The notes under the pieces: model-generated
The model's input: the letters and a program-made list of their open reading frames with translations, nothing else
What the model was told of the DNA's origin: nothing
Database searches by the model: none
Shown: positions 1-10,900 of the stretch, piece by piece
Layout: every line of letters begins with the position of its first letter
Numbering within the stretch: the first letter of the stretch is position 1
Position numbers and translations under genes: made by a program
From: Haemonchus contortus
Lineage: Eukaryota > Nematoda > Chromadorea > Rhabditida > Trichostrongylidae
Direction: 5' to 3'
DNA: 64,000 nucleotides
NCBI GenBank assembly: GCA_000469685.2
Contig: LS997565.1
Location: 16,241,293 to 16,305,292, forward strand

Positions 1-98
1 CCTTTTTGCCTAGATCCATCTCTCTGAGAGATGATTCAGCCCCGAAAACGACTTCTGTTACGAATTCTTGATCAGGATTGCTAAAAATTCAAAATATA

Positions 99-170
99 TT
101 CCCATGCCGGGAATCGAACCCGGGCCGCGTGGGTGAAAACCACGAATCCTAACCACTAGACCACATGGGA
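99..170 (-). tRNA. tRNA-Glu (UUC), array copy 1
   Basis: The minus strand folds as a full cloverleaf: 7-bp acceptor stem TCCCATG/CATGGGA, discriminator A, anticodon loop TTTTCAC giving UUC (window 135-137), and T-arm CCGGG-TTCGATT-CCCGG. A TTTT pol III terminator lies 5 nt downstream (window 91-94). Copies 3-8, 10 and 11 have the same gene sequence. Confidence 0.95.
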
Positions 171-366
171 CATGACAATGCACCCGATGTCGAGCTCCAT
201 CAAATTGAGAGTATGGTTTGCAATGAATTATCAATAGTGGATGCTTGTCATGATTGTCAAAACTGTAAAGGTCTTTTTGCCTAGATCCATCTCTCTGAGA
301 GATGATGCACCAAAAACGACTTCTGTTACGAATTCTTGATCAGGATTGCTAAAAATTCAAAATATA

Positions 367-439
367 TTCCCATGCCGGGAATCGAACCCGGGCCGCGTGG
401 GTGAAAACCACGAATCCTAACCACTAGACCCACATGGGA
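367..439 (-). tRNA. tRNA-Glu (UUC), array copy 2, one-base insertion
   Basis: Same gene as its neighbours except for one extra G after the acceptor stem (GTGGGTCT instead of GTGGTCT), which lengthens the gene to 73 nt and shifts the acceptor/D-stem junction inside the A box. The spacer on its left side also lacks a few bases (GATGCACC instead of GATGCAGCCCC). It may be transcribed poorly or fold less well. Confidence 0.75.
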
Positions 440-638
440 CATGACAATGCACCCGATGTCGAGCTCCATCAAATTGAGAGTATGGTTTGCAATGAATTAT
501 CAATAGTGGATGCTTGTCATGATTGTCAAAACTGTAAAGGTCTTTTTGCCTAGATCCATCTCTCTGAGAGATGATGCAGCCCCGAAATCGACTTCTGTCA
601 CGAATTCTTGATCAGGATTGCTAAAAATTCAAAATATA

Positions 639-710
639 TTCCCATGCCGGGAATCGAACCCGGGCCGCGTGGGTGAAAACCACGAATCCTAACCACTAGA
701 CCACATGGGA
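639..710 (-). tRNA. tRNA-Glu (UUC), array copy 3
   Basis: Intact 72-nt cloverleaf with anticodon UUC and a T-run terminator just downstream; sequence identical to copy 1. Confidence 0.95.
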
Positions 711-908
711 CATGACAATGCACCCGATGTCGAGCTCCATCAAATTGAGAGTATGGTTTGCAATGAATTGTCAATAGTGGATGCTTGTCATGATTGTCAA
801 AACTGTAAAGGTCTTTTTGCCTAGATCCAGCTCTCTGAGAGATGATGCAGCCCCAAAACGACTTCTGTTACGAATTCTTGATCAGGATTGCTAAAAATTC
901 AAAATATA

Positions 909-980
909 TTCCCATGCCGGGAATCGAACCCGGGCCGCGTGGGTGAAAACCACGAATCCTAACCACTAGACCACATGGGA
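909..980 (-). tRNA. tRNA-Glu (UUC), array copy 4
   Basis: Intact 72-nt cloverleaf, anticodon UUC. Its 5' flank carries the CGATG spacer variant shared with copies 6, 9 and 11. Confidence 0.95.
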
Positions 981-1179
981 CATGACGATGCACCCGATGT
1001 CGAGCTCCATCAAATTGAGAGTATGGTTTGCAATGAATTATCAATAGTGGATGCTTGACATGATTGTCAAAACTGTAAAGGCCTTTTTGCCTAGATCCAG
1101 CTCTCTGAGAGATGATTCAGCCCCGAAAACGACTTCTGTTACGAATTCTTGATCAGGATTGCTAAAAATTCAAAATATA

Positions 1180-1251
1180 TTCCCATGCCGGGAATCGAAC
1201 CCGGGCCGCGTGGGTGAAAACCACGAATCCTAACCACTAGACCACATGGGA
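1180..1251 (-). tRNA. tRNA-Glu (UUC), array copy 5
   Basis: Intact 72-nt cloverleaf, anticodon UUC, downstream T-run terminator. Confidence 0.95.
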
Positions 1252-1450
1252 CATGACAATGCACCCGATGTCGAGCTCCATCAAATTGAGAGTATGGTTT
1301 GCAATGAATTGTCAATAGTGGATGCTTGTCATGATTGTCAAAACTGTAAAGGCCTTTTTGCCTAGATCCATCTCTCTGAGAGATGATGCAGCCCCAAAAT
1401 CGACTTCTGTTACGAATTCTTGATCAGGATTGCTAAAAATTCAAAATATA

Positions 1451-1522
1451 TTCCCATGCCGGGAATCGAACCCGGGCCGCGTGGGTGAAAACCACGAATC
1501 CTAACCACTAGACCACATGGGA
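1451..1522 (-). tRNA. tRNA-Glu (UUC), array copy 6
   Basis: Intact 72-nt cloverleaf, anticodon UUC; 5' flank of the CGATG type, matching copy 4. Confidence 0.95.
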
Positions 1523-1721
1523 CATGACGATGCACCCGATGTCGAGCTCCATCAAATTGAGAGTATGGTTTGCAATGAATTATCAATAGTGGATGCTTGA
1601 CATGATTGTCAAAACTGTAAAGGCCTTTTTGCCTAGATCCAGCTCTCTGAGAGATGATTCAGCCCCGAAAACGACTTCTGTTACGAATTCTTGATCAGGA
1701 TTGCTAAAAATTCAAAATATA

Positions 1722-1793
1722 TTCCCATGCCGGGAATCGAACCCGGGCCGCGTGGGTGAAAACCACGAATCCTAACCACTAGACCACATGGGA
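1722..1793 (-). tRNA. tRNA-Glu (UUC), array copy 7
   Basis: Intact 72-nt cloverleaf, anticodon UUC. Confidence 0.95.
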
Positions 1794-1992
1794 CATGACA
1801 ATGCACCCGATGTCGAGCTCCATCAAATTGAGAGTATGGTTTGCAATGAATTGTCAATAGTGGATGCTTGTCATGATTGTCAAAACTGTAAAGGCCTTTT
1901 TGCCTAGATCCAGCTCTCTGAGAGATGATTCAGCCCCGAAAACGACTTCTGTTACGAATTCTTGATCAGGATTGCTAAAAATTCAAAATATA

Positions 1993-2064
1993 TTCCCATG
2001 CCGGGAATCGAACCCGGGCCGCGTGGGTGAAAACCACGAATCCTAACCACTAGACCACATGGGA
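1993..2064 (-). tRNA. tRNA-Glu (UUC), array copy 8
   Basis: Intact 72-nt cloverleaf, anticodon UUC. Confidence 0.95.
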
Positions 2065-2263
2065 CATGACAATGCACCCGATGTCGAGCTCCATCAAATT
2101 GAGAGTATGGTTTGTAATGAATTGTCAATAGTGGATGCTTGTCATGATTGTCAAAACTGTAAAGGTCTTTTTGCCTAGATCCATCTCTCTGAGAGATGGC
2201 GCAGCCCCGAAAACGACTTCTGTTACGAATTCTTCATCAGGATTGCTAAAAATTCAAAATATA

Positions 2264-2335
2264 TTCCCATGCCGGGAATCGAATCCGTGCCGCGTGGGTG
2301 AAAACCACGAATCCTAACCACTAGACCACATGGGA
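2264..2335 (-). pseudogene. tRNA-Glu (UUC) with damaged T-stem, array copy 9
   Basis: Length and anticodon match the other copies, but two substitutions turn the 5' half of the T-stem from CCGGG into ACGGA. This creates A-G and A-C mismatches, the second at the normally invariant 53-61 pair, and alters the B box. The gene is therefore probably non-functional. The nearby spacer also has a private change (TTCATCAG instead of TTGATCAG). Confidence 0.75.
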
Positions 2336-2534
2336 CATGACGATGCCCCCGATGTCGAGCTCCATCAAATTGAGAGTATGGTTCGCAATGAATTATCAAT
2401 AGTGGATGCTTGTCATGATTGTCAAAACTGTAAAGGTTTTTTTGCCTAGATCCAGCTCTCTGAGAGATGATGCAGCCCCGAAAACGACTTCTGTTACGAA
2501 TTCTTGATCAGGATTGCTAAAAATTCAAAATATA

Positions 2535-2606
2535 TTCCCATGCCGGGAATCGAACCCGGGCCGCGTGGGTGAAAACCACGAATCCTAACCACTAGACCAC
2601 ATGGGA
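2535..2606 (-). tRNA. tRNA-Glu (UUC), array copy 10
   Basis: Intact 72-nt cloverleaf, anticodon UUC. Confidence 0.95.
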
Positions 2607-2805
2607 CATGACAATGCACCCGATGTCGAGCTCCATCAAATTGAGAGTATGGTTCGCAATGAATTATCAATAGTGGATGCTTGTCATGATTGTCAAAACT
2701 GTAAAGGTTTTTTTGCCTAGATCCAGCTCTCTGAGAGATGATTCAGCCCCGAAAACGACTTCTGTTACGAATTCTTGATCAGGATTGCTAAAAATTCAAA
2801 ATATA

Positions 2806-2877
2806 TTCCCATGCCGGGAATCGAACCCGGGCCGCGTGGGTGAAAACCACGAATCCTAACCACTAGACCACATGGGA
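2806..2877 (-). tRNA. tRNA-Glu (UUC), array copy 11
   Basis: Intact 72-nt cloverleaf, anticodon UUC. Confidence 0.95.
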
Positions 2878-3076
2878 CATGACGATGCACCCGATGTCGA
2901 GCTCCATCAAATTGAGAGTATGGTTTGCAATGAATTATCAATAGTGGATGCTTGTCATGATTGTCAAAACTGTAAAGGCCTTTCTGCCTAGTTCCATCTC
3001 TCTGAGAGATGATGCAGCCCCGAACACGACTTCTGTTACGAATTCTTGATCAGGATTGCTAAAAATTCAAAATATA

Positions 3077-3148
3077 TTCCCATGCCGGGAATCGAACCCG
3101 GGCCGCGTGGGTGAAAACCACGAATCCTGACCACTAGACCACATGGGA
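3077..3148 (-). tRNA. tRNA-Glu (UUC), array copy 12 (last)
   Basis: Intact apart from one D-loop change (GGTTA to GGTCA). It lies at the array edge, so its 5' flank is unique sequence rather than the shared spacer; any upstream promoter element in the spacer is missing here. Confidence 0.9.
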
Positions 3149-3359
3149 CATGGCAATCCCCAGTTTTTTATCTTTTGATAGCCAAAAAAATCTGCGCTCA
3201 TTCTTTGGGACGAGCGAGTCGCGCTCCATTATTGCCGAATATCATTCCTGGATTTTGAGAGATGTAGCGAGAAATTGTAAATGTCCTGCTCTCCTCATCT
3301 CTAGAGTTCGACTACGCTGCTCCTCTTTTCACCTTCATGAAAACGATGATGAAGTCAGT

Positions 3360-3678
3360 GGCTGCCTTCATAGTCCGCCGGTGTGCCGGCGTGCCAGCCG
3401 TGGTAGTGCTAGGGAGTAGGAGGAAGGCAGATGGTCGGTCGACGGGGTCGCGTCGCGCCCATTCCCCTTGAAGGGCTTGAAACAAGGAAAACAAGACCAA
3501 AAACTATTTGCAGAAGCCTCCGGTTGTTTGGTTTTTGATCTTGTTTTTTCCTTGTTTTCAGCCCTTCGAAGGGGCTTGGGCGCGACGCGACCGCGTCGAC
3601 CCACCGTCTGCCTCCCTCCTACCCCCTAGCCCTACTTCGGCGGGCACGCCGTCACGCCTGCGGACCATAAAAGCAGCC
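3360..3678. mobile_element. Foldback (palindromic) MITE, copy 1
   Basis: The left end GGCTGCCTTCATAGTCCGC is matched inverted by GCGGACCATAAAAGCAGCC on the right, and most of the element forms one hairpin (GC-rich arms, AT-rich centre near 3500-3550). It is flanked by a 3-bp direct repeat AGT (3357-3359 and 3679-3681), consistent with target-site duplication. The ORFs across it are arm artefacts. It belongs to the same family as 8158-8525. Confidence 0.8.
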
Positions 3679-3681
3679 AGT

Positions 3682-4180
3682 GCCATAGGATCTCACGCAT
3701 TATCTTTGACGTGGAACATTAGTGCTGTTTGAAACACTCGAATATCGACGTCATGTGTGTTAGTTAAACCCCCACCGATTATCACATCCTCGTGCTTCAC
3801 AATTCACGTCAACATATTTGTCATAACCTCCTATTCGATTTCTGGTACACTGGTTCGAAAATGTGCGAGCAGTATGATTCAGGTGCTTCAGGTTGTGAAC
3901 CATTTCATTCGAAAAGTGCACCCTTAAATGACAAGCCATCTAATCCTTTTTACCCATAGTGTAGGAAATAGTCCAAGATTTCCAAATCTTGTATTTGATT
4001 TTAGGTATTCACGGGCATCTCTTTCTGCTGCAGAAAAGGTCAATAGCAGATTTTCTAGCGATCATTTCCTACGTCTCTTATGGCTGGGGAAGGGCTACAG
4101 TTTGTTATAGGGAGGTGTAAAACTAATTGCAGGCTTCGAACCTATGTTTTGTAGAAATGCAAACCCAGTTCCTGCATACA
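3682..4180. other. Non-coding stretch, nothing recognised
   Basis: No conserved coding pattern, RNA gene or obvious repeat was seen between the foldback element and the next tRNA-like repeat. Confidence 0.4.
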
Positions 4181-4189
4181 CGGAATGCA

Positions 4190-4445
4190 ATCCGTACCGC
4201 CTCACCTGCGAGTCCATTGCCTCACCCGTTGCGCTGTCGTTCCACATCTGTGTTAGCAATTTGACCACTATACACGCTCGGCAATGTCCTATATCATATG
4301 GAAGAGAAGTCCCCGCGATCTTGTTCCCAGGATCGTTTCACAGATTTGGAATGTGAATTGACATCAGCGACCGAAAGCGCATACATATGTACATTTCATC
4401 TTGAATGGCCACAGTGACCCAGTATCTTTCCCTTGTAAGCGTGAC
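4190..4445 (-). repeat. tRNA-like interspersed repeat, family S2
   Basis: Read on the minus strand it has the S2 head (around GGCCATTCAAGATG, then CAAATCTG and GAAACGATCCTGGGAAC) followed by a weak tRNA-like segment. Other copies are at 18590, 20070, 48176 and 50035. This is the most diverged one, single rather than paired. Confidence 0.55.
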
Positions 4446-4776
4446 ACCTCGTTAGTGAAATGTAGATGAGAGGCTCCTAGATGACGCCATTTCTTATGGT
4501 TTCATAACATTGATCGTCATCATCAAACCGTAGGCATACAAAATTAGGAATTTTATTGTCATAACTTGTTGTATTGTATCATGACAATGAATAAATTACG
4601 AAAATTATGCAGTACAATATTTTTGCCAGTCTAGATTTCTTGCAGTCGGTCCTTTGATTTCGTCCCTACACCGTCACCACGGATTTTGATTGTATTGGTG
4701 ATGTTATTCTGGTTTTCCTGGCCTACAAGTATTATATCCGAGGATACGGGAGAGCTACAGAAATAATCATCAAAGA

Positions 4777-4904
4777 TTACAATCCCACTTTTCTCTTTTT
4801 CTTTTTTATACTCTTATTCTTTGGATTCTTCTTCTCTGCATCCAATACTTTTATACCAATGAATATTCCAACTCCTATTACGAAAAGCAGCACAATAACT
4901 AAAG
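4777..4904 (-). CDS. IRLD-like gene, last exon: transmembrane helix and Lys-rich tail
   Basis: Entered after cgttccag. It encodes LVIVLLFVIGVGIFIGI, then KVLDAEKKNPKNK and a tail rich in Lys, and stops at TAA (4777-4779). Joined to the preceding exon, whose last codons are FISWICTI, the junction codon becomes Ala and the hydrophobic run continues, so one helix is split by the intron. Positive charge after the helix predicts a type I protein with a short cytoplasmic tail and no signalling domain. Confidence 0.7.
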
Positions 4905-7900
4905 CTGGAACGAAGTACCGATTATTTTCACATTGTTAAGGTCATTAATTGTGTCTATTGTTAATGATTTCGTGTTAGTAAAATTAATTGGATCATAATT
5001 TTAAAAAATAGAATAAAATAAAAAATAAAAAAAATAGCATGCGCCTCAGCACTCGACTTCTATCTAAAACCCTAGTGGCGTACTGCATGTGTGTGACCTA
5101 TAAAATGACTTGCGATGGCGGCTGATGTACAGATTAGTGCTTCCATTTTTCCAGACGAGTCTGGTACCGATTAATCATAAAGCATTACACTTCAGATTGA
5201 GGCTTTGCCTTTTTTTTTCTCTAGGAATGTCATTACTTCGTGGTGCAAGAAGCGAAGGGCTGAAAATTTATCAACGTACCAAGATGAAGTAAAGTGAATT
5301 TTGCTCTAAGATCCTCAGTTCTCAGCATTAGACCTATTTAGAGCCTATCAGGGTCAGAACATCCTTCATTTGTACTGAGTTCTTTCTCACAGAGCCATTC
5401 CTACATCATGAACTCTGCATCAGCTTCATAATCTCTTTTTATCCAAATTACAACAGCTTTGTAACTGACTGTATTCAGTTATATGGTCATCTTCCTGTTA
5501 TCAGAAGCAGTTAGAATTCATACACGCGCAACATCCCAAACAATAATATGCATTATTTGCTCGCTTTTTTGCCACTGGATACGTGACGTTTAAGCCCTTG
5601 ACATCGATAACTAAATAATGGAGAGCATATGAGAACGACACCCTTCTCGGAAGCCCAAGGTCTCCGTGGCCGTTCCTGTTTTGGAATTCCAGAGCCGAAC
5701 CTCTTCTGGAACAGAAGAAACCAACTCACTTTCGCACACGACAACTTTTCGTCGAGAAAATAGAAGATGCATGTCTCTAAGACACTGCTCAGTATAAAAT
5801 AGTTGTGAGTTGCTTCGAGCTTTGGTGTGGCTTTTGTTTATTTCTTGCTTCGAGGAGAAGCATGTTTTGGCCCCACTATTTGTTCTGACGAAGGATAATG
5901 TGTAGCTGGGAAGGGTTTATTCGTTGTTGAAGTATCAACTATTCCCCTTCATTCAGGAAATTTTGAAAAATTTGAATGCAAATTCGTTGGGGCTCTATGA
6001 TGTTTAGGCCGCGACCCCCCCCCCCCTCCCCCTCCCCCCAGTGTTATCTTGTACCACAATGAACACCGCTTCATTACTGTGTAAGGATGGGTTTGGAGCA
6101 GGTAACAGTTGGTCCGTCATCCAGTTTTCTCTAGGTTACTACAGAGAAATGTGATTGACTGTAAAGCGAAAGCATACTTTGTTACTGGCAGAGAGATCCT
6201 CATGAATTTGTAATTAGTGGGCGATGCTTCTAAATTCATTCTCTGATTACAACTGCGGAACCATACTATGAATGCAAAATCACTGCTAACCTGCGCCTAT
6301 TCTTTGAAATACGATTTACCAAGGCTGCTTTTCGCGCTGCAATATCAGACTCACACAGTGATACGTATAAAACACATTTTGGAAGCCTTCTGATACGCCA
6401 TAAAAAATGTAGCAACTCAGAAAATCTGGTAAAACCAGTCATACCAGTCAAGAACGGACGGACTTCTGAACTGTACTACAGGACGATACTGCGCTTGCAA
6501 ACGCCCGATCACTGTACATTTAAATTTTCTTGCTGTTACTCCTCGAAGGGTGAGCGAATAAAAGCTCTTGACGGAGCATAATTAAAGTTTTCAGAAAAAT
6601 GTGAGAATAAGACGGATAGCCGAGGGCACATTTCACAGCAGAATTGGCTTCCGAGATTCCCTCACTAGGATGAACCTGTGATCTCTGAATAGCCCAGGTG
6701 TAACCGTCGAGCCGAGAAACGGCCTAGGTAGGGCGTAAATGGCTCCAAAAGCGCTTTAGCTAACGTGTACAGCCAAGGCAGAGGAGTTGCTTAAGAGCTG
6801 TCGAGGTAGCACCATTCGCAGCGGGACCCACACCTTGCACGCAGGCTACATAATGATTGTAGCTAGCAGTGCACGATGGCTCTGACAATTGTACAGCTCG
6901 TCCAAATACCACTTCCATACAACTTTTATCACCTCATTTCCATTCCCTTATTTTACTGCTTTTTTGCAGCCATATATTGCTTTTAACACACTGATTTTCG
7001 CGTTTTCGTCGCTACTATTGAACTACTTTGGACTATAATTTCCTTCAATCGTCTCAGACTAGATGTCCCTATGTCCAGTGAATTGTGCCTTGAGCGGGCC
7101 GATAATGTAGTCACAACTTTTGCAGAATTGAACGCTCCTAACAAACCTATCGTACAGATCCACGATATAAACTGTTTTCTTGAATAGACACTGTTATGCT
7201 GTTGTCGAAAGTTCGATGAGTGTTTGGATTCTTCTATGTTTCTATGAGGTTCTGTTTCATGTGCCACTGAAGTAGTAGAGTCCCTCGAGAGTTCGCCGAT
7301 GGTTTCGTCTTGTTTTCCTTCTTCAGGTTGAGCAGTAGTTTCTCCTTCGACCAGGAATGTCGTCTTTCCATCTGTCGCGCTTTTCAAGATTTCCTTCCAA
7401 ATTGATGGAACATCTGTTTCTTTTCGAGTAGAGACATAAACATCGCCATGAATTCTTTGGATACTCTTCAATCCTTTGATTTTAAAGTTTTCGTTGGCAG
7501 CCACTTTCACACTCGGTTCTGAAATAATCATCATAGAACACCCACGCTCCTTTTCACGTCTTTTTTGCACTTAGCAAACGTAGCTCACGTTCAGCCCTGG
7601 AATTGCTGATATATTCAAGCCTTTTTAGGAATGACAGATCCTTTATAGCCGTGTTTCTCTCTACAATTAGGCTTCCTCGAATGATGACGATTTTTTTCAA
7701 TTTTTCAAATCCTTTCGGAATTTCTAAACTATACGTTTAGTATGAACAGCCCTTCCTTTTCTGTTGATCATTAACTTTTCCTATTTGAATCAAACCTTTC
7801 CTCGCACTCGTCGAACTTCTAAATCATAAAAATGACGTAGACGAATACTGACCTTCCAATCCACGAAGAATGAGATCGCCAACAACAACGTAACAGAAAT

Positions 7901-10900
7901 CACTCAACTTTGCGAGATACTGCTCATTGACTTCTCCACCTTTACACTCGTCATCTTGAAAAACAGTGAATGTGATACATAAGCTTCATCCCTTATCCTT
8001 TAGCCTCGTCCAGCTAACGTTTACGCGAATTAGCACAGGACAAATATTCTAATAGTATGAATATAATTTAGCTTAATTTCGCACATCTCAAGGTGCGATG
8101 TATGCTTGTAGAAGCTGATTAAGTAAAAAGGTTCAATAGATTCTATAAACGAGGAATGGCTGCTTTCATAGTCCGCAGGCAGGCGCGCAGGCGCGCTGGC
8201 GCGCAGGCAGGCGCGCTGGCGCGCAGGCAGGCGCGCTGGCGCGCTGGCGCGCAGGCAGGGGCGCAGGCAGTGCTAGGGGGGAGGAGGGAGGCAGACAGTG
8301 TGAGGCAAACATCCACGCCCCTTCGAGGGGTTGAAAACAAACAACCTTCGAAGGGGCGTGGACTGTTTGCCTTACACTGTCTGCCTCCCTCCTCCCCCCT
8401 AGCACTGCCTGCGCCCCTGCCTGCGCGCCAGCGCGCCAGCGCGCCTGCCTGCGCGCCAGCGCGCCAGCGCGCCTGCCTGCGCGCCAGCGCGCCTGCGCGC
8501 CTGCCTGCGGACTATGAAAGCAGCCAATGGGGTTAGAGTAGCGGGCTAGAGTCTCAAGTTCATCAAATCGATTCAACACCTTTTCTATGGTTGGGATACA
8601 GTGTTCTTCTCGTGGGCGAAAACCTCCTAGGATAATTGTAGGGCATCACGGTGGCAGCAAAATTCAGGCTTCCAGCTCCACCATTGAGATCTGAAGATCC
8701 TGAGGCGTTAATCACTCCCGTCCGAGGGATGCGCCCACGCATTCGACTGCCATTCAGAATCGTAATGGCTTAACGAATGGCTTCTACAATGACTTGCGGT
8801 GGCCGGCCGATGTACAAGTCAGTAGTTTTGTCCTCCGAGGCGAGTCTGGTACCCGTTAGATACCTCAGAGAGATGGAAGACTGGAGTGGTCTAAGTGCAC
8901 ATCGATCAGGGATTAGAATCCGTGACCTGTATATGTGAAGTGAAGTGCGCCACTTGCCACTACACCACCTCCTCCTCAGTTTCAGTCGATACCATGGGCA
9001 TAATAAAAGTTTGACGATTCCAGACAAAAAAGATCTTGTACGCTTTTTCGACAGCTACGAACGAAACTATAACAGTGGACCAGTCGGGCCGCCCGGCTAA
9101 CACCGGGCTTCCCTCCTTCTTACGGGTTCGCTCGGCTACGCCGGCCGCTCCTCCTTTCTGTGAGAAATTTGCTATGCGTAAATAACTCTTCGAATTCTCC
9201 TTTTTCTTTGAAAGCTCCACACCCTCAGTACAGCTCCGAATTGGGGGCAATTTGTTCTGTAAGCCATCTTCGCTGTGTCCGAACAGAACATCGTATAATA
9301 TCATAAAGGCGATTACTCAGAGAAAAATAGTACCCAGAGACTTCATCGCGGCTGAGGCTACTATGTTAGCTACCATCAACGTGCCACAATGCCATCATCA
9401 AGGGTTCTCCTCCTTCTTGGAGCAAAAGGACCTTGCCCGAAAAACATCAAACTAGTAGAATTCTTCCCCTTCTTTTCTAAGTTATTTCGCTGTTTCGCTG
9501 GGCGAGAGTATAGACTATCAAATGCCTTCAACAATGTACCTCCTTTTTTCTGCGGACATCATTAACTGTGAATCCAACATTAGTAGCGGTCGGGTAAATT
9601 TTGCTAAGAATGTTATCAAAGCAAAGAGAAACCGTGATTTTTCACTTAATCGCAAACTCTGTTGGGTAGCGGTCGTAATCTAATAGCAAGAAGTGAACCA
9701 AACTCATCTCCTTATAATCACACCACTTACCCTTCTTGTCAAATGAAACATATCGAGAAGTCAAAGCTAGATCGTAAATAACAAAAGCGCTAAGGAGTGA
9801 TTTTTGAGTCTCTTCTTCTCTAAGGCTTCTTCTATTGACAGTGTTTCCATCCTGCCTCCTCCTTATGATTTTGCTTTCCAAGTCCACGGGATCAAGGTTT
9901 ATGTATTTCCACTCATTTATTTTGCGGAAACCCCACCCCTCGGAGCCGGAGTTCGGCCCTACTACTCACCATAAGTGTTCCTACTGCCGCCTGCCTCCTA
10001 TCAAGTCTAAACCATCCGAGAGCCAAATTGAAAATTTTGGTCCTCCCACCTACAATAAATGTTCCCATCCTGCCGCCTGTACTCCTGCCAAGTTTGAACG
10101 CCCTAGGGCTAAATTGACGATTTCGGCGCAAAACCCCGCCCCTGTGCCCGGACTCTGGTCCTGCTACCCACTATAAGTGTTCCCGTCCTATCGCCTGTGC
10201 TCCTATAATACTAAGTTTGAACGCTCCTGGTTCACGGGGAACAGGAGTTATAAATTTGCAACCCAAAATTTTTATCGTGCACGCCTCGCTCCCTATGAAC
10301 GGAGTCCACGTACCAAAGGTGCTCCCATACTACCCCACCTACTCCTACCAAATTTGAATGCTCTAGGCCCACCGGCACAGGAGTTATGAAACTGCGGCCC
10401 AAAATTGCTAATACGCACGCCCCGCCCCTTGTGCACGGAGTCCGGTCCTGCCACCCACCATGAGTGTTCCTATCCGGCCCCCCGTATTCCCACCAAGTTT
10501 GAACTCTCTAGGTCTACGGGGACAGGAGTTATGAATTCCCGGTCAGACACACACACCGACACACACACACACAAACAAACACACACACACACACACACAA
10601 AGGCACCGACAAACCAACAGACACATTTGGCCAGTTATATATAGTAGGATAGGATTCTTGCTGCTGCCGTATAGTCCCCAGCCATCGAGATTTGATGGTC
10701 TAAAAACTAGTACAAAAATAAAGTACTACGAAGGAAGAAGAATAGCTAGGTCGCTGCATGACGAGTCGCCACTATTAACGTGAGGGCCAAACCTCTCTGC
10801 TACGTTGTAGGAGCGGCATGCTCTATTTGAAGGCCCAGTTTAGATAATTCTGGGTAATCCAAGCTATGACGAAAAATGGAAGATGGAAAATAGTTCGATG

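Larger units (their letters stand above)
1..3150 (-). repeat. Tandem array of ~271-bp units, each with a tRNA-Glu gene
   Basis: Twelve head-to-tail units are visible and the array runs off the left edge. Distances between successive tRNA starts are 268, 272, 270 and then 271 bp throughout. Each unit has a 72-bp tRNA-Glu on the minus strand plus a ~199-bp spacer. The spacer differs between units at a few positions (CAATG or CGATG beside the tRNA, ATCCAT or ATCCAG, GATTCAG or GATGCAG). The spacers after copies 4 and 6 share the same variant combination, which suggests duplication of two-unit blocks or gene conversion. The array ends at 3148, where the sequence leaves the repeat. Confidence 0.95.

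Noticed and set aside
2135..2317. 60-codon ORF in the tRNA array
   Set aside because: It exists only because of point changes in copy 9 and its spacer; the other units do not keep it open.
1..3150. Regularly spaced repeats that could suggest a CRISPR array
   Set aside because: The repeated part is a tRNA gene and the 'spacers' are conserved, not unique; the context is eukaryotic.
8143..8579. Ala/Arg-rich ORFs on both strands
   Set aside because: They cover the foldback hairpin, and the same protein appears mirrored on the other strand.
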